Below are positions 34,303 to 43,112 of a stretch of 64,000 bases of DNA, one piece after another. The DNA lies in contig NZ_JACCJZ010000019.1 of the NCBI RefSeq assembly GCF_013425765.1, positions 62,001 to 126,000 of the forward strand, in the 5' to 3' direction. The notes under the pieces were generated by a model. That model saw only the letters and a program-made list of their open reading frames with translations. It ran no database searches and was not told where the DNA came from. Numbering within the stretch: the first letter of the stretch is position 1; each line of letters begins with the position of its first letter. The DNA comes from Luteimonas deserti (GTDB lineage: Bacteria; Pseudomonadota; Gammaproteobacteria; Xanthomonadales; Xanthomonadaceae). The translations under genes and the position numbers were made by a program.

Positions 34303-35616
34303 TCAGCGCGTGCGATAGGCCCGAGGCAGACCTCCGTCGCGGGCCGGCGTCACCGGCTGCAGATAGCGGTCGCGCAGTTCGGTCTGGCGCGAGCGCATCG
34401 GAATGGCGCGACCGTCGAACCAGACCTGCTCGGCGGTGTGGGCGACATCGAGCGGGTCGCCCGACCACAACACGAGATCGGCCGTGCGCCCGACGGCGAT
34501 CGTGCCGATCGACGCGCCGAGCCCCAGGACGTCGGCAGGCACGCGGGTGAGCCCGGCAAGACCGGCTTCCCAAGGCAGACCCTGGGCGACCGCGTTGCCG
34601 GCCAGCTGGCGCAGCTTGCGCGCGTTGTGCGAGGCGTCGCTCGCCTGCGCGAAGCCCACGCGTACGCCTGCAGCATGCAGGCGCGCGGCGTTCTGCATCG
34701 TCGCGCCGAGCTGGTCGAAATCCGCCGGCAGGTTCGCCAGCGGATCGACGAATACCGGCACCCGGGCCGCGGCGAGTTCGCCGGCGACCTTCCAGGCTTC
34801 CGCCCCGCCGCGGATCGCGACGGTCAGGCCGTGGCGCCGTGACCAGCGCAGCAGCTGGCGGATGTCGGACGCCCGATGCACGCCGACCACGATCGTGCCG
34901 CGGCCGTCGAGATAACCGGCCAGGGCACGCTTGCCGGCGGGCGTCAGCGCCGCGCCCTGCGCATCGGCAGGCAGCCGGCCGCGCGCCTCGTCGACGAGCT
35001 GGTCGAGCAGCATCCACTGCGCCGCGCGCGAGGTGCCGCTCTGGCCCGCCGCGCTGCTGCCCAGCGAGAGGTACAGCACCTTCGGCCCCGCGGGATCGAG
35101 ACTGCCGTCCAGGCGCATCGGCGCGCCCTGGCCGCCGATGATCGAGCTCGCGCTGCCGGCGGAGATCAGCGTGAAGCCGATGCCTTCGACGCGGGCCACC
35201 GGGATGACCATGGATTCCGGGTTGAAGGCGAGGCTCACGTCGAACTCGGGCCGCACCGCCATGTCGCTCGCCTCGCCGAGCGACAGGCGATCGTCGCGCG
35301 TGGCGCTCTCGCCGGACACCTCCTCGATGCCGAGCCCGGTCACGCCACCGAACAGGGTCGGCGTCAACGGACGGCCGTTGGCCTCCACCACCTGGGCATC
35401 GCCCGCCGCCAGGCCGGTGCCGATCGCGGCGATGCGCCCGCCCTGCACCAGCACGTCGGTGTTCTGCAGTGTGCCCTGGGCCCCCGCGGTGTGCACGGTG
35501 GCGCCACGGATCAGCAGCGACTGCGCGGTCGCCGGCAGCGCCGCGGCCAGCAGCGCGCACGCCAGCACGCGTGCCATTGCACGGGACACGTTGCGGTTCG
35601 AGGCGTGGCGGCTCAT
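34303..35616 (-). CDS. Amidohydrolase-like protein lacking metal ligands
   Basis: A 437-residue exported protein (signal ending AALPATAQ) with the amidohydrolase beginning LLIRGATVHTAGAQG and end GTIAVGRTADLVLWSGDPLD. However, where active members have a His-x-His after the first strand, this one reads LTPTLFGGVTGLG, and the HH and VHSD positions of its neighbour are IRGG and FAQASD here. It therefore cannot bind the usual two metals and is probably a non-catalytic partner. Its ATG overlaps the stop of the intact amidohydrolase (ATGA, 35613-35616), so the two are made together, perhaps as a complex. Confidence 0.85.
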   Translation of the reverse strand: MSRHASNRNVSRAMARVLACALLAAALPATAQSLLIRGATVHTAGAQGTLQNTDVLVQGGRIAAIGTGLAAGDAQVVEANGRPLTPTLFGGVTGLGIEEVSGESATRDDRLSLGEASDMAVRPEFDVSLAFNPESMVIPVARVEGIGFTLISAGSASSIIGGQGAPMRLDGSLDPAGPKVLYLSLGSSAAGQSGTSRAAQWMLLDQLVDEARGRLPADAQGAALTPAGKRALAGYLDGRGTIVVGVHRASDIRQLLRWSRRHGLTVAIRGGAEAWKVAGELAAARVPVFVDPLANLPADFDQLGATMQNAARLHAAGVRVGFAQASDASHNARKLRQLAGNAVAQGLPWEAGLAGLTRVPADVLGLGASIGTIAVGRTADLVLWSGDPLDVAHTAEQVWFDGRAIPMRSRQTELRDRYLQPVTPARDGGLPRAYRTR

Positions 35617-36992
35617 CGGGCACCTCCGGTGGCGGCGGCGCCCTGGCCGAGCATGAAGTCCGAGACCGGCTGACGCGCCGGATCGGTGCGGTCGTAGACG
35701 TGCGCGCCGTCGATCCAGACCTGTTCGGCGAGCGCATAGACGCTGAAGGGATTGCCGCTCCACAGCACCACGTCGCCCATCTTGCCCGGCGTCAATGTGC
35801 CCGTGTGTTCGAGCACGCCGAGGGACTTCGCCGCGTTCTCGGTGAGCCAGCGGATCGCGTGCTCGGGCGCGATCTCGACACCGGCGCGCCGCGCACTGGC
35901 GATCACCTTGGCGGCTTCCTGGTTGAGCCGCTGGATGCCCTCGTCGGAATCCGAATGCACGATCGCGCAGCCGCCCGGCGCCCGGTCGACGATCGCGATG
36001 TTCTCCTGGATGCCGTCCAGGGCTTCCATCTTGAAGCCCCACCAGTCGGCCCACAGTGCGCCGCAGACACCGTCGGCGGCCAGGCGGTCGGCGATCTTGT
36101 AGGCCTCGACGCCGTGGTGGAACGCGGTGACGCGGAAGTCGAACTCCTGCGCCAGGTCCAGCATCTGCACCATCTCGTCGGCGCGGTAGCAGTGGATGTG
36201 CACGAGGATGTCGCCGTCCATCGCGCCTGCCAGCGTCTCCAGCTTGAGGTCGCGCTTGCCGGGGGAGTCGCCGGCCTGCTTGGTGCGGTAATCGGCGGCG
36301 TCGATCAGCGCCTGCCTGTAGCCGGCCACGTTGCCCATGCGCGTCGCAGGACCGCCCTTCTGGCCGTAGACACGCTTGGGATTCTCGCCGCAGGCCATCT
36401 TCAGGCCGTAGGGCGCGCCCGGAAACTTCATGTCCTGCACGGTGAGGGCTGCGATGTTCTTCAGGGTCACGCCCCGCCCGCCGACCAGATTGGCCGAACC
36501 CGGCAGGATCTGCAGCGTGGTCACCCCGCCGGCAAGCGCGGCGGAGAAGCCCGGATCCTGCGGCCAGACCGAATGCTCCGCCCAGACCTGGGCGGTGTTG
36601 GGTGCGGTCATCTCGTTGCCGTCGCTGTGTGCGCTGGCGCCCGGGCTCGGATAGACGCCGAGGTGCGAGTGCACGTCGATGATGCCCGGGGTCACCCACT
36701 TGCCGGTGCCATCGACACGCTGCGCGTTCGCCGGCGCGGCCAGGCCGCTGCCCACCGCCTCGATGCGTCCGTCCTGCAGCAGCACGTCGGCGCCGTCCAG
36801 CCGGGTGCCGTCGCCGGTGAGCACGGTGGCGCCGGTGATCAGGACCGGTGCCGATGCGATCGGCACGTAGGTGCTGGCGTATGCCGGGGTGGCGCGCGAG
36901 GCCGGCGCATCGGCCGGGCGCGCGGACGTGGCGCTGGTGGCGCAGCCACCCAGCAAGGCGGCCGCGAGGGCGGCGGACAGGACGCGGTACAT
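35613..36992 (-). CDS. Amidohydrolase lipoprotein
   Basis: A 459-residue metal-dependent hydrolase with a lipoprotein signal (LLGGC, Cys17). It keeps the metal ligands: VTPGIIDVHSHLGVY (His-x-His), DILVHIHCYRAD, TAFHHGVEAYKIAD and AIVHSDSDEG (catalytic Asp region). The end, GTLTPGKMGDVVLWSGNPFS, is typical of imidazolonepropionase/dihydroorotase-like enzymes. The substrate is not readable; secreted relatives are thought to cut amide bonds in the periplasm. GGGGAA precedes the ATG at 36992. The degenerate paralog follows with a 4-base overlap. Confidence 0.88.
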   Translation of the reverse strand: MYRVLSAALAAALLGGCATSATSARPADAPASRATPAYASTYVPIASAPVLITGATVLTGDGTRLDGADVLLQDGRIEAVGSGLAAPANAQRVDGTGKWVTPGIIDVHSHLGVYPSPGASAHSDGNEMTAPNTAQVWAEHSVWPQDPGFSAALAGGVTTLQILPGSANLVGGRGVTLKNIAALTVQDMKFPGAPYGLKMACGENPKRVYGQKGGPATRMGNVAGYRQALIDAADYRTKQAGDSPGKRDLKLETLAGAMDGDILVHIHCYRADEMVQMLDLAQEFDFRVTAFHHGVEAYKIADRLAADGVCGALWADWWGFKMEALDGIQENIAIVDRAPGGCAIVHSDSDEGIQRLNQEAAKVIASARRAGVEIAPEHAIRWLTENAAKSLGVLEHTGTLTPGKMGDVVLWSGNPFSVYALAEQVWIDGAHVYDRTDPARQPVSDFMLGQGAAATGGAR

Positions 36993-37160
36993 CGGCAGTT
37001 CCCCGGAGCGAAGGTCGACAGGTGTGCCGCGCGACGCGCAACGGCAGGCGGCGTGCGGCGTGCGGCCGCCCGAGTGTACCCGCGCGCGGCGCGCAATCGC
37101 GAGCCGGCCGCCGCGCGCGATGACGGATGCGAGAATGCGCCGACGCGAACGGAGACGACG

Positions 37161-37937
37161 ATGAAAGAGAAAGACCAGATCGTGGAGAACTGGCTGCCGC
37201 GCTACACCGGGGTGCCGCTGGACCAGTTCGGCGAGCACGTGCTGCTGACCAACTTCGGGGGCTACCTGCATCATTTCGCGCGGCTCACCGGCGCCGAGGT
37301 GATCGGCCTCGACCGGCCGATGCCCAGCGCGACCGCCGACGGCATCACCATGATCAACTTCGGCATGGGCAGCCCGAACGCCGCGACGATGATGGATCTG
37401 CTATCGGCGGTGATGCCCAAATCGGTGCTGTTCCTCGGCAAGTGCGGTGGACTCAAGCGCAAGAACCAGCTCGGCGATCTGGTGCTGCCGATCGCAGCCA
37501 TCCGCGGCGAAGGCACCAGCAGCGACTACCTGCTGCCGGAAGTGCCGGCGCTGCCCGCGTTCGCACTGCAGCGTGCGGTCTCGACGATGATCCGCGATCT
37601 CGGGCACGACTACTGGACCGGCACGGTCTACACCACCAACCGCCGGGTCTGGGAGCACGACGACGCCTTCAAGGCGCGCCTGCGCGCGATGCGGTGCATG
37701 GCCATCGACATGGAAACGGCGACGATCTTCGCGGCCGGATTCGCCAACCGGATTCCGGCCGGTGCACTGCTGCTGGTCAGCGACCAGCCGATGATTCCGG
37801 AAGGGGTCAAGACCGAGGCCTCGGACGCCAAGGTGAGCGCGGAATTCGTCGAGCGCCACATCACCATCGGCATCGAGGCGCTGAAGCTGATCCGGCGCCA
37901 CGGGAAATCGGTGCGGCACCTGCGCTTCGACGAATAG
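37161..37937 (+). CDS. AMP nucleosidase (short form)
   Basis: A 258-residue member of the nucleoside phosphorylase fold that splits AMP into adenine and ribose-5-phosphate. It shows MINFGMGSPNAATMMDLLSA, FLGKCGGLKRKNQLGDLVLP, the Glu-containing motif MAIDMETATIFAAGF and LLVSDQPMIPEG. It matches the catalytic C-terminal part of E. coli Amn and lacks the N-terminal regulatory domain, as is usual in this short family. GGAG precedes the ATG at 37161; the open frame stretches far upstream only as a shadow of the amidohydrolase. Confidence 0.88.
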   Translation: MKEKDQIVENWLPRYTGVPLDQFGEHVLLTNFGGYLHHFARLTGAEVIGLDRPMPSATADGITMINFGMGSPNAATMMDLLSAVMPKSVLFLGKCGGLKRKNQLGDLVLPIAAIRGEGTSSDYLLPEVPALPAFALQRAVSTMIRDLGHDYWTGTVYTTNRRVWEHDDAFKARLRAMRCMAIDMETATIFAAGFANRIPAGALLLVSDQPMIPEGVKTEASDAKVSAEFVERHITIGIEALKLIRRHGKSVRHLRFDE

Positions 37938-37960
37938 CCGGTGGGATGCGGCCAATGAAA

Positions 37961-37983
37961 AACGCCCGGCATCGCCGGGCGTT
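37961..37983 (-). terminator. Bidirectional terminator hairpin
   Basis: A perfect 10-bp stem (AACGCCCGGC, 37961-37970, with 37974-37983) and a 3-nt loop between two converging genes. On the minus strand it is followed by TTTTCATT, on the plus strand by only TTCG. Confidence 0.8.
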
Positions 37984-38006
37984 CGTGCGTCGCGGGGCGG
38001 CCGGCC

Positions 38007-38420
38007 TCAGGGCGCGCTCGGCCGGCGCACGGCGTAGATCAGGCCGTCGTCATAGGCCTTGCGCAGGTCCGCCGGCGCGATGGCGATGCGCTCGTTCTCG
38101 TCGAACACCACGTCCGTCATGTCGCCGCGCAGGTCCTTGCGCGATTGCGTCTGGCTGCTGAGCGCATGGTTTTCCGTGATCACCACGACGCCGCTGTCCT
38201 CGAGTGCGACCACTTTCATCAGGCCGTATGCAGGATCGATGTCCTTGCCGTCCTCGTCGGTGAAACCGTAACCGGAGAATTCGCTGAGCTGGGCGGCATA
38301 CACGTCGCCGACCGCGGGCGCGGTGATCAGCGCGGTATCGGCCTCTTTCGAACTGCAGGCGCCGAGCGCCAGTGCGCAGAGGAGGATCAGGACCGCGGGC
38401 AGAGGGCGAAACAGGCGCAT
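38007..38420 (-). CDS. Small lipoprotein of unknown function
   Basis: A 137-residue predicted lipoprotein: hydrophobic signal ending LGAC with Cys22. The mature part contains YGFTDEDGKDIDPAYGLMKVV, split by me at the acidic turn DEDGKD, then VVITENHALSSQTQ and IAPADLRKAYDDGLIYAV. No family recognised. I choose the ATG at 38420 because the signal peptide starts there; the frame is open much further as the shadow of a gene on the other strand. It ends at the shared terminator with the AMP nucleosidase gene. Confidence 0.78.
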   Translation of the reverse strand: MRLFRPLPAVLILLCALALGACSSKEADTALITAPAVGDVYAAQLSEFSGYGFTDEDGKDIDPAYGLMKVVALEDSGVVVITENHALSSQTQSRKDLRGDMTDVVFDENERIAIAPADLRKAYDDGLIYAVRRPSAP

Positions 38421-38507
38421 CGGAGCATCCGGCAGTGGAGTGGAGCGCGAGTATAGGCGGGCCGGGCGACGGTCGTCCGGCGCGCGACAACCGGGTAGGC
38501 TTGGGCG

Positions 38508-39047
38508 ATGGACACCACATCTCGTGACATCCTCGATTTCTGGATCGACGCCGGCCCGGGCAAATGGTTCAACGGCGGCGAGGCGTTCGACCGCGAATGC
38601 GACCGCCGCTTCCGTGAGATCCACTTCACCGCCGCCCGGCGCGAATGCGAGGACTGGCTGGCCACCCCCGAGGGTGGGCTGGCGCTGCTGATCCTGCTCG
38701 ACCAGATTCCGCGCAACATCTTCCGCGGGAGCGGCCATGCCTTCGCCAGTGACGGCCTGGCGCTGCACTACGCGCGGACGATGGTCGCCGCGGGCGTCGA
38801 CCGCACCTTCGACGACGACCTGCGTGCCTTCGTCTATCTGCCGTTCGAGCACTCGGAGGCGCTCGCCGACCAGCACGAGTCCGTGCGCCTGTTCGCCGAC
38901 GTCGACAATGCGGACTACCGGGCCTATGCACAGGCCCACTTCGACGTCATCGCACGCTTCGGCCGGTTTCCGCATCGCAACGCGGCTCTCGGGCGTGCGA
39001 ATACAGACGACGAGCAGGCCTGGCTCGACGCCGGCGGGGGGTTCTAG
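38508..39047 (+). CDS. DUF924 family protein
   Basis: A 179-residue all-helical soluble protein. It begins ILDFWIDAGPGKWFNGGEAFD, which spans a tryptophan-rich motif, and contains LALLILLDQIPRNIFRGSG, YLPFEHSEALADQ and RFGRFPHRNAALGR, all hallmarks of DUF924. The structure of relatives resembles tetratricopeptide-like helices, but the function is unknown. It stands alone; the next gene converges on it 13 bases downstream. Confidence 0.92.
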   Translation: MDTTSRDILDFWIDAGPGKWFNGGEAFDRECDRRFREIHFTAARRECEDWLATPEGGLALLILLDQIPRNIFRGSGHAFASDGLALHYARTMVAAGVDRTFDDDLRAFVYLPFEHSEALADQHESVRLFADVDNADYRAYAQAHFDVIARFGRFPHRNAALGRANTDDEQAWLDAGGGF

Positions 39048-39060
39048 AGCGCGCCGGCGC

Positions 39061-40482
39061 TCACAGGAAGGAGTCGGCGAGCCGCGCGATGCCTTCCAGG
39101 CTTCGCCGCCACGCGGGTCGCGTCGACCAGTCCGCCAGCGTGATCTGGGTCGAGTGCGCCAGGTAGTCGGCTTCGATGCGGCGCATCGAAGCGACCACCT
39201 CGCGGTCGTAGGCCAGCAGGCCGATTTCGGCATTGAGCGCGAAGGACCGGATGTCGAGGTTGATCGAACCCAGCAGCGCCATGTCGTCGTCCACGCTCAT
39301 GTGCTTGGCGTGCAGGAAGTGGGGCCGGTACAGGGCGATGCGTACGCCGCTCTCCAGCAGTTCGCCGTAGTAGGCCTTCTGCGCCCATGCGGTCAGCGGC
39401 TGGTTGTTGCTCGCCGAGAGGATCAGCTGCACCTCCACGCCAGACAGTGCGGCAATGCGCAGTGCGGTCAGGGTGGCATCGTCGGGCACGAAATAGGGCG
39501 TGGCCAGCACCAGCCGCCGGCGCGCCAGATGGATCAGGGCGTTGACGGTGTCGCGCGGATTCTCGAAGGGATAGGCCGGGCCGCTGGGCAGCAGCTGGGT
39601 GGCGATGTCGGCGTCGGGCAGGGCGGTGGTCGCCGCCACCTCCAGGCGTTCCCCGGTCTCGATGAACCAGTCGCTGGCGAACACCGCTTCCAGGTGGGCG
39701 AGCACCGGGCCCTGCACGCGGGCGACCAGCTCGCGGTTGGGAAATCCCGGGATGAACGTCGCATCGGCCAGGTTCTGCGATCCCACGTGTGCAGCGGTAT
39801 CGTCGATGACCGCGATCTTGCGATGGTTGCGCAGGTCCATCCGTCCGCTGCGCCGCCACTGCAGGCCGCCCGGCAGCATCGCCCGCACGTCGACACCGGC
39901 GGCCCGCAGCCGCTTGGCGTAGCCGCGCAGCCCGCGTCGTGCGCCTACCGCATCGAGCAGGACCCGGCAGCGGACGCCACGGGCGGCCGCGCGTTCCAGT
40001 GCCTCCACGATCGCCTCGCCGGTGGCGTCGTCGAACATCAGGTAGTACAGCAGGTGCACGCGGGCACGCGCGCCGTCGATGTCGGCGAGCAGGGCGCGCA
40101 GCGATGCGTCGTAGTCGTCGATCAGGCGCAGCGCATTGCCGTGGGTCGGCATGAAATCGCCGAGGCGCTCGAGCAGCGGGGCCATTTCGGCGGATGCCGT
40201 CTGCACAGGCGGTGTCCAGCGCAGGGCTTCCAGGGGGCGCTGCTCGTCCCGGATGACCTGCGAGGCCTGCCGCTGCCGCACGATGCGCTGGCGCGAGAGC
40301 CAGGGATGACCGAACGCCAGGTACAGCGGCAGCCCGGCCAGCGGCACGAACCCGATCAGCAACAGCCAGCTGCGCGCCGCCGCCGGCCGCGTGCGCACGG
40401 GGATCCACATCAGCGCGGCGATGCGGATGACCCAGTCGGTGACGAGCAGCCACAGCCCGAAATTCAATGCCGGCCAGTCCAT
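39061..40482 (-). CDS. cls: Cardiolipin synthase (phospholipase D family)
   Basis: Makes cardiolipin from two phosphatidylglycerols at the inner membrane. The 473-residue protein has two N-terminal membrane helices (WLLVTDWVIRIAALMWIP and SWLLLIGFVPLAGLPLYLAFG) and two HKD catalytic motifs: NHRKIAVIDD followed by HVGSQNLAD, and HAKHMSVDDD followed by LLGSINLD. This is the ClsA/ClsB-type layout. The ATG at 40482 lacks a strong ribosome site. No partner gene is near. Confidence 0.93.
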   Translation of the reverse strand: MDWPALNFGLWLLVTDWVIRIAALMWIPVRTRPAAARSWLLLIGFVPLAGLPLYLAFGHPWLSRQRIVRQRQASQVIRDEQRPLEALRWTPPVQTASAEMAPLLERLGDFMPTHGNALRLIDDYDASLRALLADIDGARARVHLLYYLMFDDATGEAIVEALERAAARGVRCRVLLDAVGARRGLRGYAKRLRAAGVDVRAMLPGGLQWRRSGRMDLRNHRKIAVIDDTAAHVGSQNLADATFIPGFPNRELVARVQGPVLAHLEAVFASDWFIETGERLEVAATTALPDADIATQLLPSGPAYPFENPRDTVNALIHLARRRLVLATPYFVPDDATLTALRIAALSGVEVQLILSASNNQPLTAWAQKAYYGELLESGVRIALYRPHFLHAKHMSVDDDMALLGSINLDIRSFALNAEIGLLAYDREVVASMRRIEADYLAHSTQITLADWSTRPAWRRSLEGIARLADSFL

Positions 40483-40619
40483 TCAACGAGTGTGCGGGAT
40501 CGGCGGGCCAGGCCGCGTCATCCCGATCCGTCCTGCAGGGCCGCCGAGGTCTGTTGCCCGCTGCGTGCAGGCATCCGCCGGCCCCCGGGCCGGCGATTTC
40601 CCGGGTCCCGAACGCACGA

Positions 40620-40639
40620 AACCCGCATCGCGGCGGGTT
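40620..40639 (-). terminator. Hairpin after rpmG
   Basis: A 7-bp stem (AACCCGC, 40620-40626, with 40633-40639) lies about 70 bases after rpmG and is followed on the minus strand by TTCGTGCGTT. A second hairpin (GCACGCGC-type) lies between it and the gene. Either could end the rpmBG transcript. Confidence 0.45.
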
Positions 40640-40705
40640 CCGTGGGGGCGCGATCCCCGCATCGCGGGTGGACCGTCCGGCACGCGCGCTGCGCGTGCGG
40701 GTGGA

Positions 40706-40870
40706 TCACTTGATCTTGCCTTCCTTGTACATCACGTGCTTCCGGACGACGGGATCGTACTTCTTGATCTCCATCTTGCCGGGGGTGTTCTTCTTGTTCT
40801 TGTCCGTGGTGTAGAAATGCCCGGTGTTGGCCGAGGAAATCAGACGGATCTTGTCGCGCTTGCCTGCCAT
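40706..40870 (-). CDS. rpmG: 50S ribosomal protein L33
   Basis: A 54-residue basic protein of the large ribosomal subunit: [20 protein letters not shown], then [20 protein letters not shown] and a C-terminal VMYKEGKIK. It lacks the CxxC zinc pair, as usual for the zinc-independent form. GGAG lies seven bases before the ATG at 40870. It follows rpmB by 10 bases, the normal operon. Confidence 0.98.
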   Translation of the reverse strand: MAGKRDKIRLISSANTGHFYTTDKNKKNTPGKMEIKKYDPVVRKHVMYKEGKIK

Positions 40871-40880
40871 GTTCTACTCC

Positions 40881-41117
40881 TCAGACCTTTTCGCCGCGGG
40901 CACGAAGCTCGGCGAGGACGACGTCGATGCCGTTCTTGTCGATGGTGCGCAGGGCCTTGGTGGACACTCGCAGCTTGATCCAGCGGTTCTCGCTGGCGAC
41001 CCAGAAGCGACGCTCATGCAGGTTGGGCATGAAACGGCGGCGGGTCTTGTTCATCGCGTGCGACACATTGTTGCCATGCGTCGTACGCTTGCCGGTGACT
41101 TGGCATACTCGGGACAT
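40881..41117 (-). CDS. rpmB: 50S ribosomal protein L28
   Basis: A 78-residue ribosomal protein starting [20 protein letters not shown], with [17 protein letters not shown], and [16 protein letters not shown] near the end. GAGGTG precedes the ATG at 41117. Together with rpmG directly downstream it forms the rpmBG operon. The open frame upstream of 41117 is not supported. Confidence 0.98.
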   Translation of the reverse strand: MSRVCQVTGKRTTHGNNVSHAMNKTRRRFMPNLHERRFWVASENRWIKLRVSTKALRTIDKNGIDVVLAELRARGEKV

Positions 41118-41767
41118 TGCGCACCTCGAAGTGTTTGGTATCGCCCTTAGCCAGGGAGATGGCGGCCCCGATGGCGTGGCCATCGCGCGATACGGGTGGG
41201 TGAGGCCTCGTGCCCCGCGGCCGGGAATCGCGCTTCCGGGCCGCCGGTCAGGCCATGTTTCCATGGGCTGGACGCAGCGAGCCGGCCATTCTGCTGAAAA
41301 TCCCGTTCCCGCGCAAGGCCTTGGACGATCCAGGGGCGCCGCTGCCTGCCGCTGGGCCTGGCGTCATACGCGCAGCCGGCTGACGTCTGCCCTGCGTCGC
41401 ACAGCAGGAATGCGCTTGCGGTGCTCCGGCCCCCGCGGAATCGCCCATCGAGCCCGCGGCGCTTCTGCAGGGGGCGGTGACCGGGCGTGTCGCGACCGCT
41501 TTGTCAGGAACGCGCTCGCGCGAATGGCCTGCGCAGCCATGCCCCGGCGCCCCCGCGGCGCCCCTGCAAACCGGGAGCTCCGGTTCCGGGCACCAGGACC
41601 GCCTTGCCCTCGCGCGGGCGCACCGGTCCTCGGGACACCGCCGGTCGCGTCCAGGAACACTCCCGCAGGGAGGGCATGTATGGCGTTCCAAAGTGGGCGC
41701 GAAGGACAGGAGTCGGCCACTGCCGACGCGGGTCCGCCTAATCGCCGCGGCCCCGTCCCAGGCCCGG
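41118..41767. other. Intergenic region, nothing recognised
   Basis: About 650 bases between rpmB and the 3' end of the DUF2894 gene; both neighbours are on the minus strand. Frames open here are Arg/Ala/Pro-rich shadows without ribosome sites. The rpmB promoter must lie at the left end. No tRNA, repeat or mobile-element end was seen. Confidence 0.5.
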
Positions 41768-42478
41768 CTATTCCTTGCGCTTCCTCGGCCTGGCCTTGGC
41801 CCGCGGCTTGCCGCTGGCGAGCGGGGTGGGTTCCGCGCCCGTCAGCACGCGGGCGTCCTGCAGCGTCTCCAGCCACGAGAGCGTGTCGGCGTAGGCCAGG
41901 AACTGCCGCAGGTACTCCGGTGAGAGGCCGCGCATCAGGGTCAGCGCGCGATGCACGAGACGGCCGGAGTTCAGCGGTCCGGCATCGTCGGTCGGCGGCT
42001 TCAGCGAGCGGCGCACCTGGTTGCCGGTGCGCAGCGCCGACCAGAGCTGGCGGAAGTCCTCGAGTGCGGGCAGCTCGGGATAGGCCGCGCGCTGCAAGTG
42101 GAACGCGTCGTGCCCGCCCGCGTTCGGCGCGTCGGCGGCCATCGCCTCGAGCAGGGCGCCGAGCGCGGACGCGTCCGGTCCGCGCTTCGGGATCGCCGGC
42201 GCTCCGGTCCGCCTGAGTGAACCGGCCTGCACGTCGTCGTCCGTCGCATCGGCCTGCGGACGCGCGCTCGCTGCCCCCTGACCGTCCGGCCCGTGCCCAT
42301 CGGCCTGCACCAGCGTCGCGAGTCTGGCCTCGAGCGCCTGACGCGCAGGGCCGGTGCGTGCGGCTGCCCGTCGTTGCAGCGCGGCGATGCGATGGAAGCG
42401 CACCGGGTCCGTACGGTCGGCGCCCCGTGCACGCCAGGCGTCGAGCAGCGCGTCGATGTCGATGCGATCAGCGGCCAT
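41768..42478 (-). CDS. DUF2894 protein
   Basis: A 236-residue soluble protein starting MAADRIDIDALLDAWRARGAD. The C-terminal half has YPELPALEDFRQLWSALR, VRRSLKPPTDDAGPLNSGRL and LSPEYLRQFLAYADTLSWLE, followed by a basic tail (KARPRKRKE). These features fit DUF2894, a family found as the last gene of operons with DUF3348, DUF802 and an OmpA protein. Its function is unknown. The ATG at 42478 overlaps the end of the OmpA gene by 11 bases, so it belongs to the same transcript. Confidence 0.82.
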   Translation of the reverse strand: MAADRIDIDALLDAWRARGADRTDPVRFHRIAALQRRAAARTGPARQALEARLATLVQADGHGPDGQGAASARPQADATDDDVQAGSLRRTGAPAIPKRGPDASALGALLEAMAADAPNAGGHDAFHLQRAAYPELPALEDFRQLWSALRTGNQVRRSLKPPTDDAGPLNSGRLVHRALTLMRGLSPEYLRQFLAYADTLSWLETLQDARVLTGAEPTPLASGKPRAKARPRKRKE

Positions 42479-43112
42479 CGGGCTGGGCGGCGGCCTGCGG
42501 GCGGGGCACCGGTGCCATCTCCACGCGCCGGTTCTGCGCGCGGCCTTCGGCGTCGTCATTGGAGCCCACCGGCTGCTGCGCGCCGAACGCGGCGGCGAAC
42601 ACCGAATCGGCCGGGACGCCGGCGGCGATCAGGCCGCGGGTCACGTTCAAGGCGCGTTGCGCCGAAAGTTCCAGGTTGTCGGCGAAGCGGTTGCCGTCGC
42701 GCACCAGGCGGTCGTCTGTGAAGCCGCTGACCATCAGGATCTCGTCACGCGCCGAGAGGTATTCGGACACCGGCGCGGCCAGGCTCTGCAGCAGTTCGCG
42801 GCCCCCGGCCTGCAACTGGTCGGAGGCGTCGGCAAACAGCACGCTGCCGCGGATGCCGATGCGGCCGTCGACCAGGGTGATGCGGCCCGCGGCCAGCGGT
42901 GCGGCCAATGCCTGCTCGAGCGTCTGCCGGCGCTTCTCTTCCGCCTCGCGCTGCGCGATCTCAGCGTCCAGCTTCATTTCCAGCTGCAGCTGCACACCGA
43001 TCACGCCGACCAGGATCAGCACGAACACGCCCAGCAGCACCGACATCAGGTCGCCGAAGGCGGCCCAGATCGGCGCGGTCGACTCGTGATCGCCCTCCAG
43101 CTCGACGCTCAT
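42468..43112 (-). CDS. MotB/ZorB-like OmpA-domain membrane protein
   Basis: A 214-residue protein with a short cytoplasmic N-terminus and one membrane helix (AAFGDLMSVLLGVFVLILVG). Asp21 in FGDLMS aligns with the ion-carrying Asp of MotB. After a charged helix comes a peptidoglycan-binding OmpA domain (SGFTDDR, NLELSAQRALNVTRGLIAAG, GRAQNRRVEM). With the DUF802 protein it should form a MotAB/ZorAB-type ion-driven complex anchored to the wall. Its ATG overlaps the DUF802 stop by four bases (43109-43112). Confidence 0.88.
   Translation of the reverse strand: MSVELEGDHESTAPIWAAFGDLMSVLLGVFVLILVGVIGVQLQLEMKLDAEIAQREAEEKRRQTLEQALAAPLAAGRITLVDGRIGIRGSVLFADASDQLQAGGRELLQSLAAPVSEYLSARDEILMVSGFTDDRLVRDGNRFADNLELSAQRALNVTRGLIAAGVPADSVFAAAFGAQQPVGSNDDAEGRAQNRRVEMAPVPRPQAAAQPDGR

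Noticed and set aside
34303..37041. One long minus-strand frame joining both amidohydrolases
   Set aside because: The left part is the degenerate amidohydrolase, but its upstream extension is only an out-of-frame reading of the intact amidohydrolase, which lies in another frame with its own start and signal.
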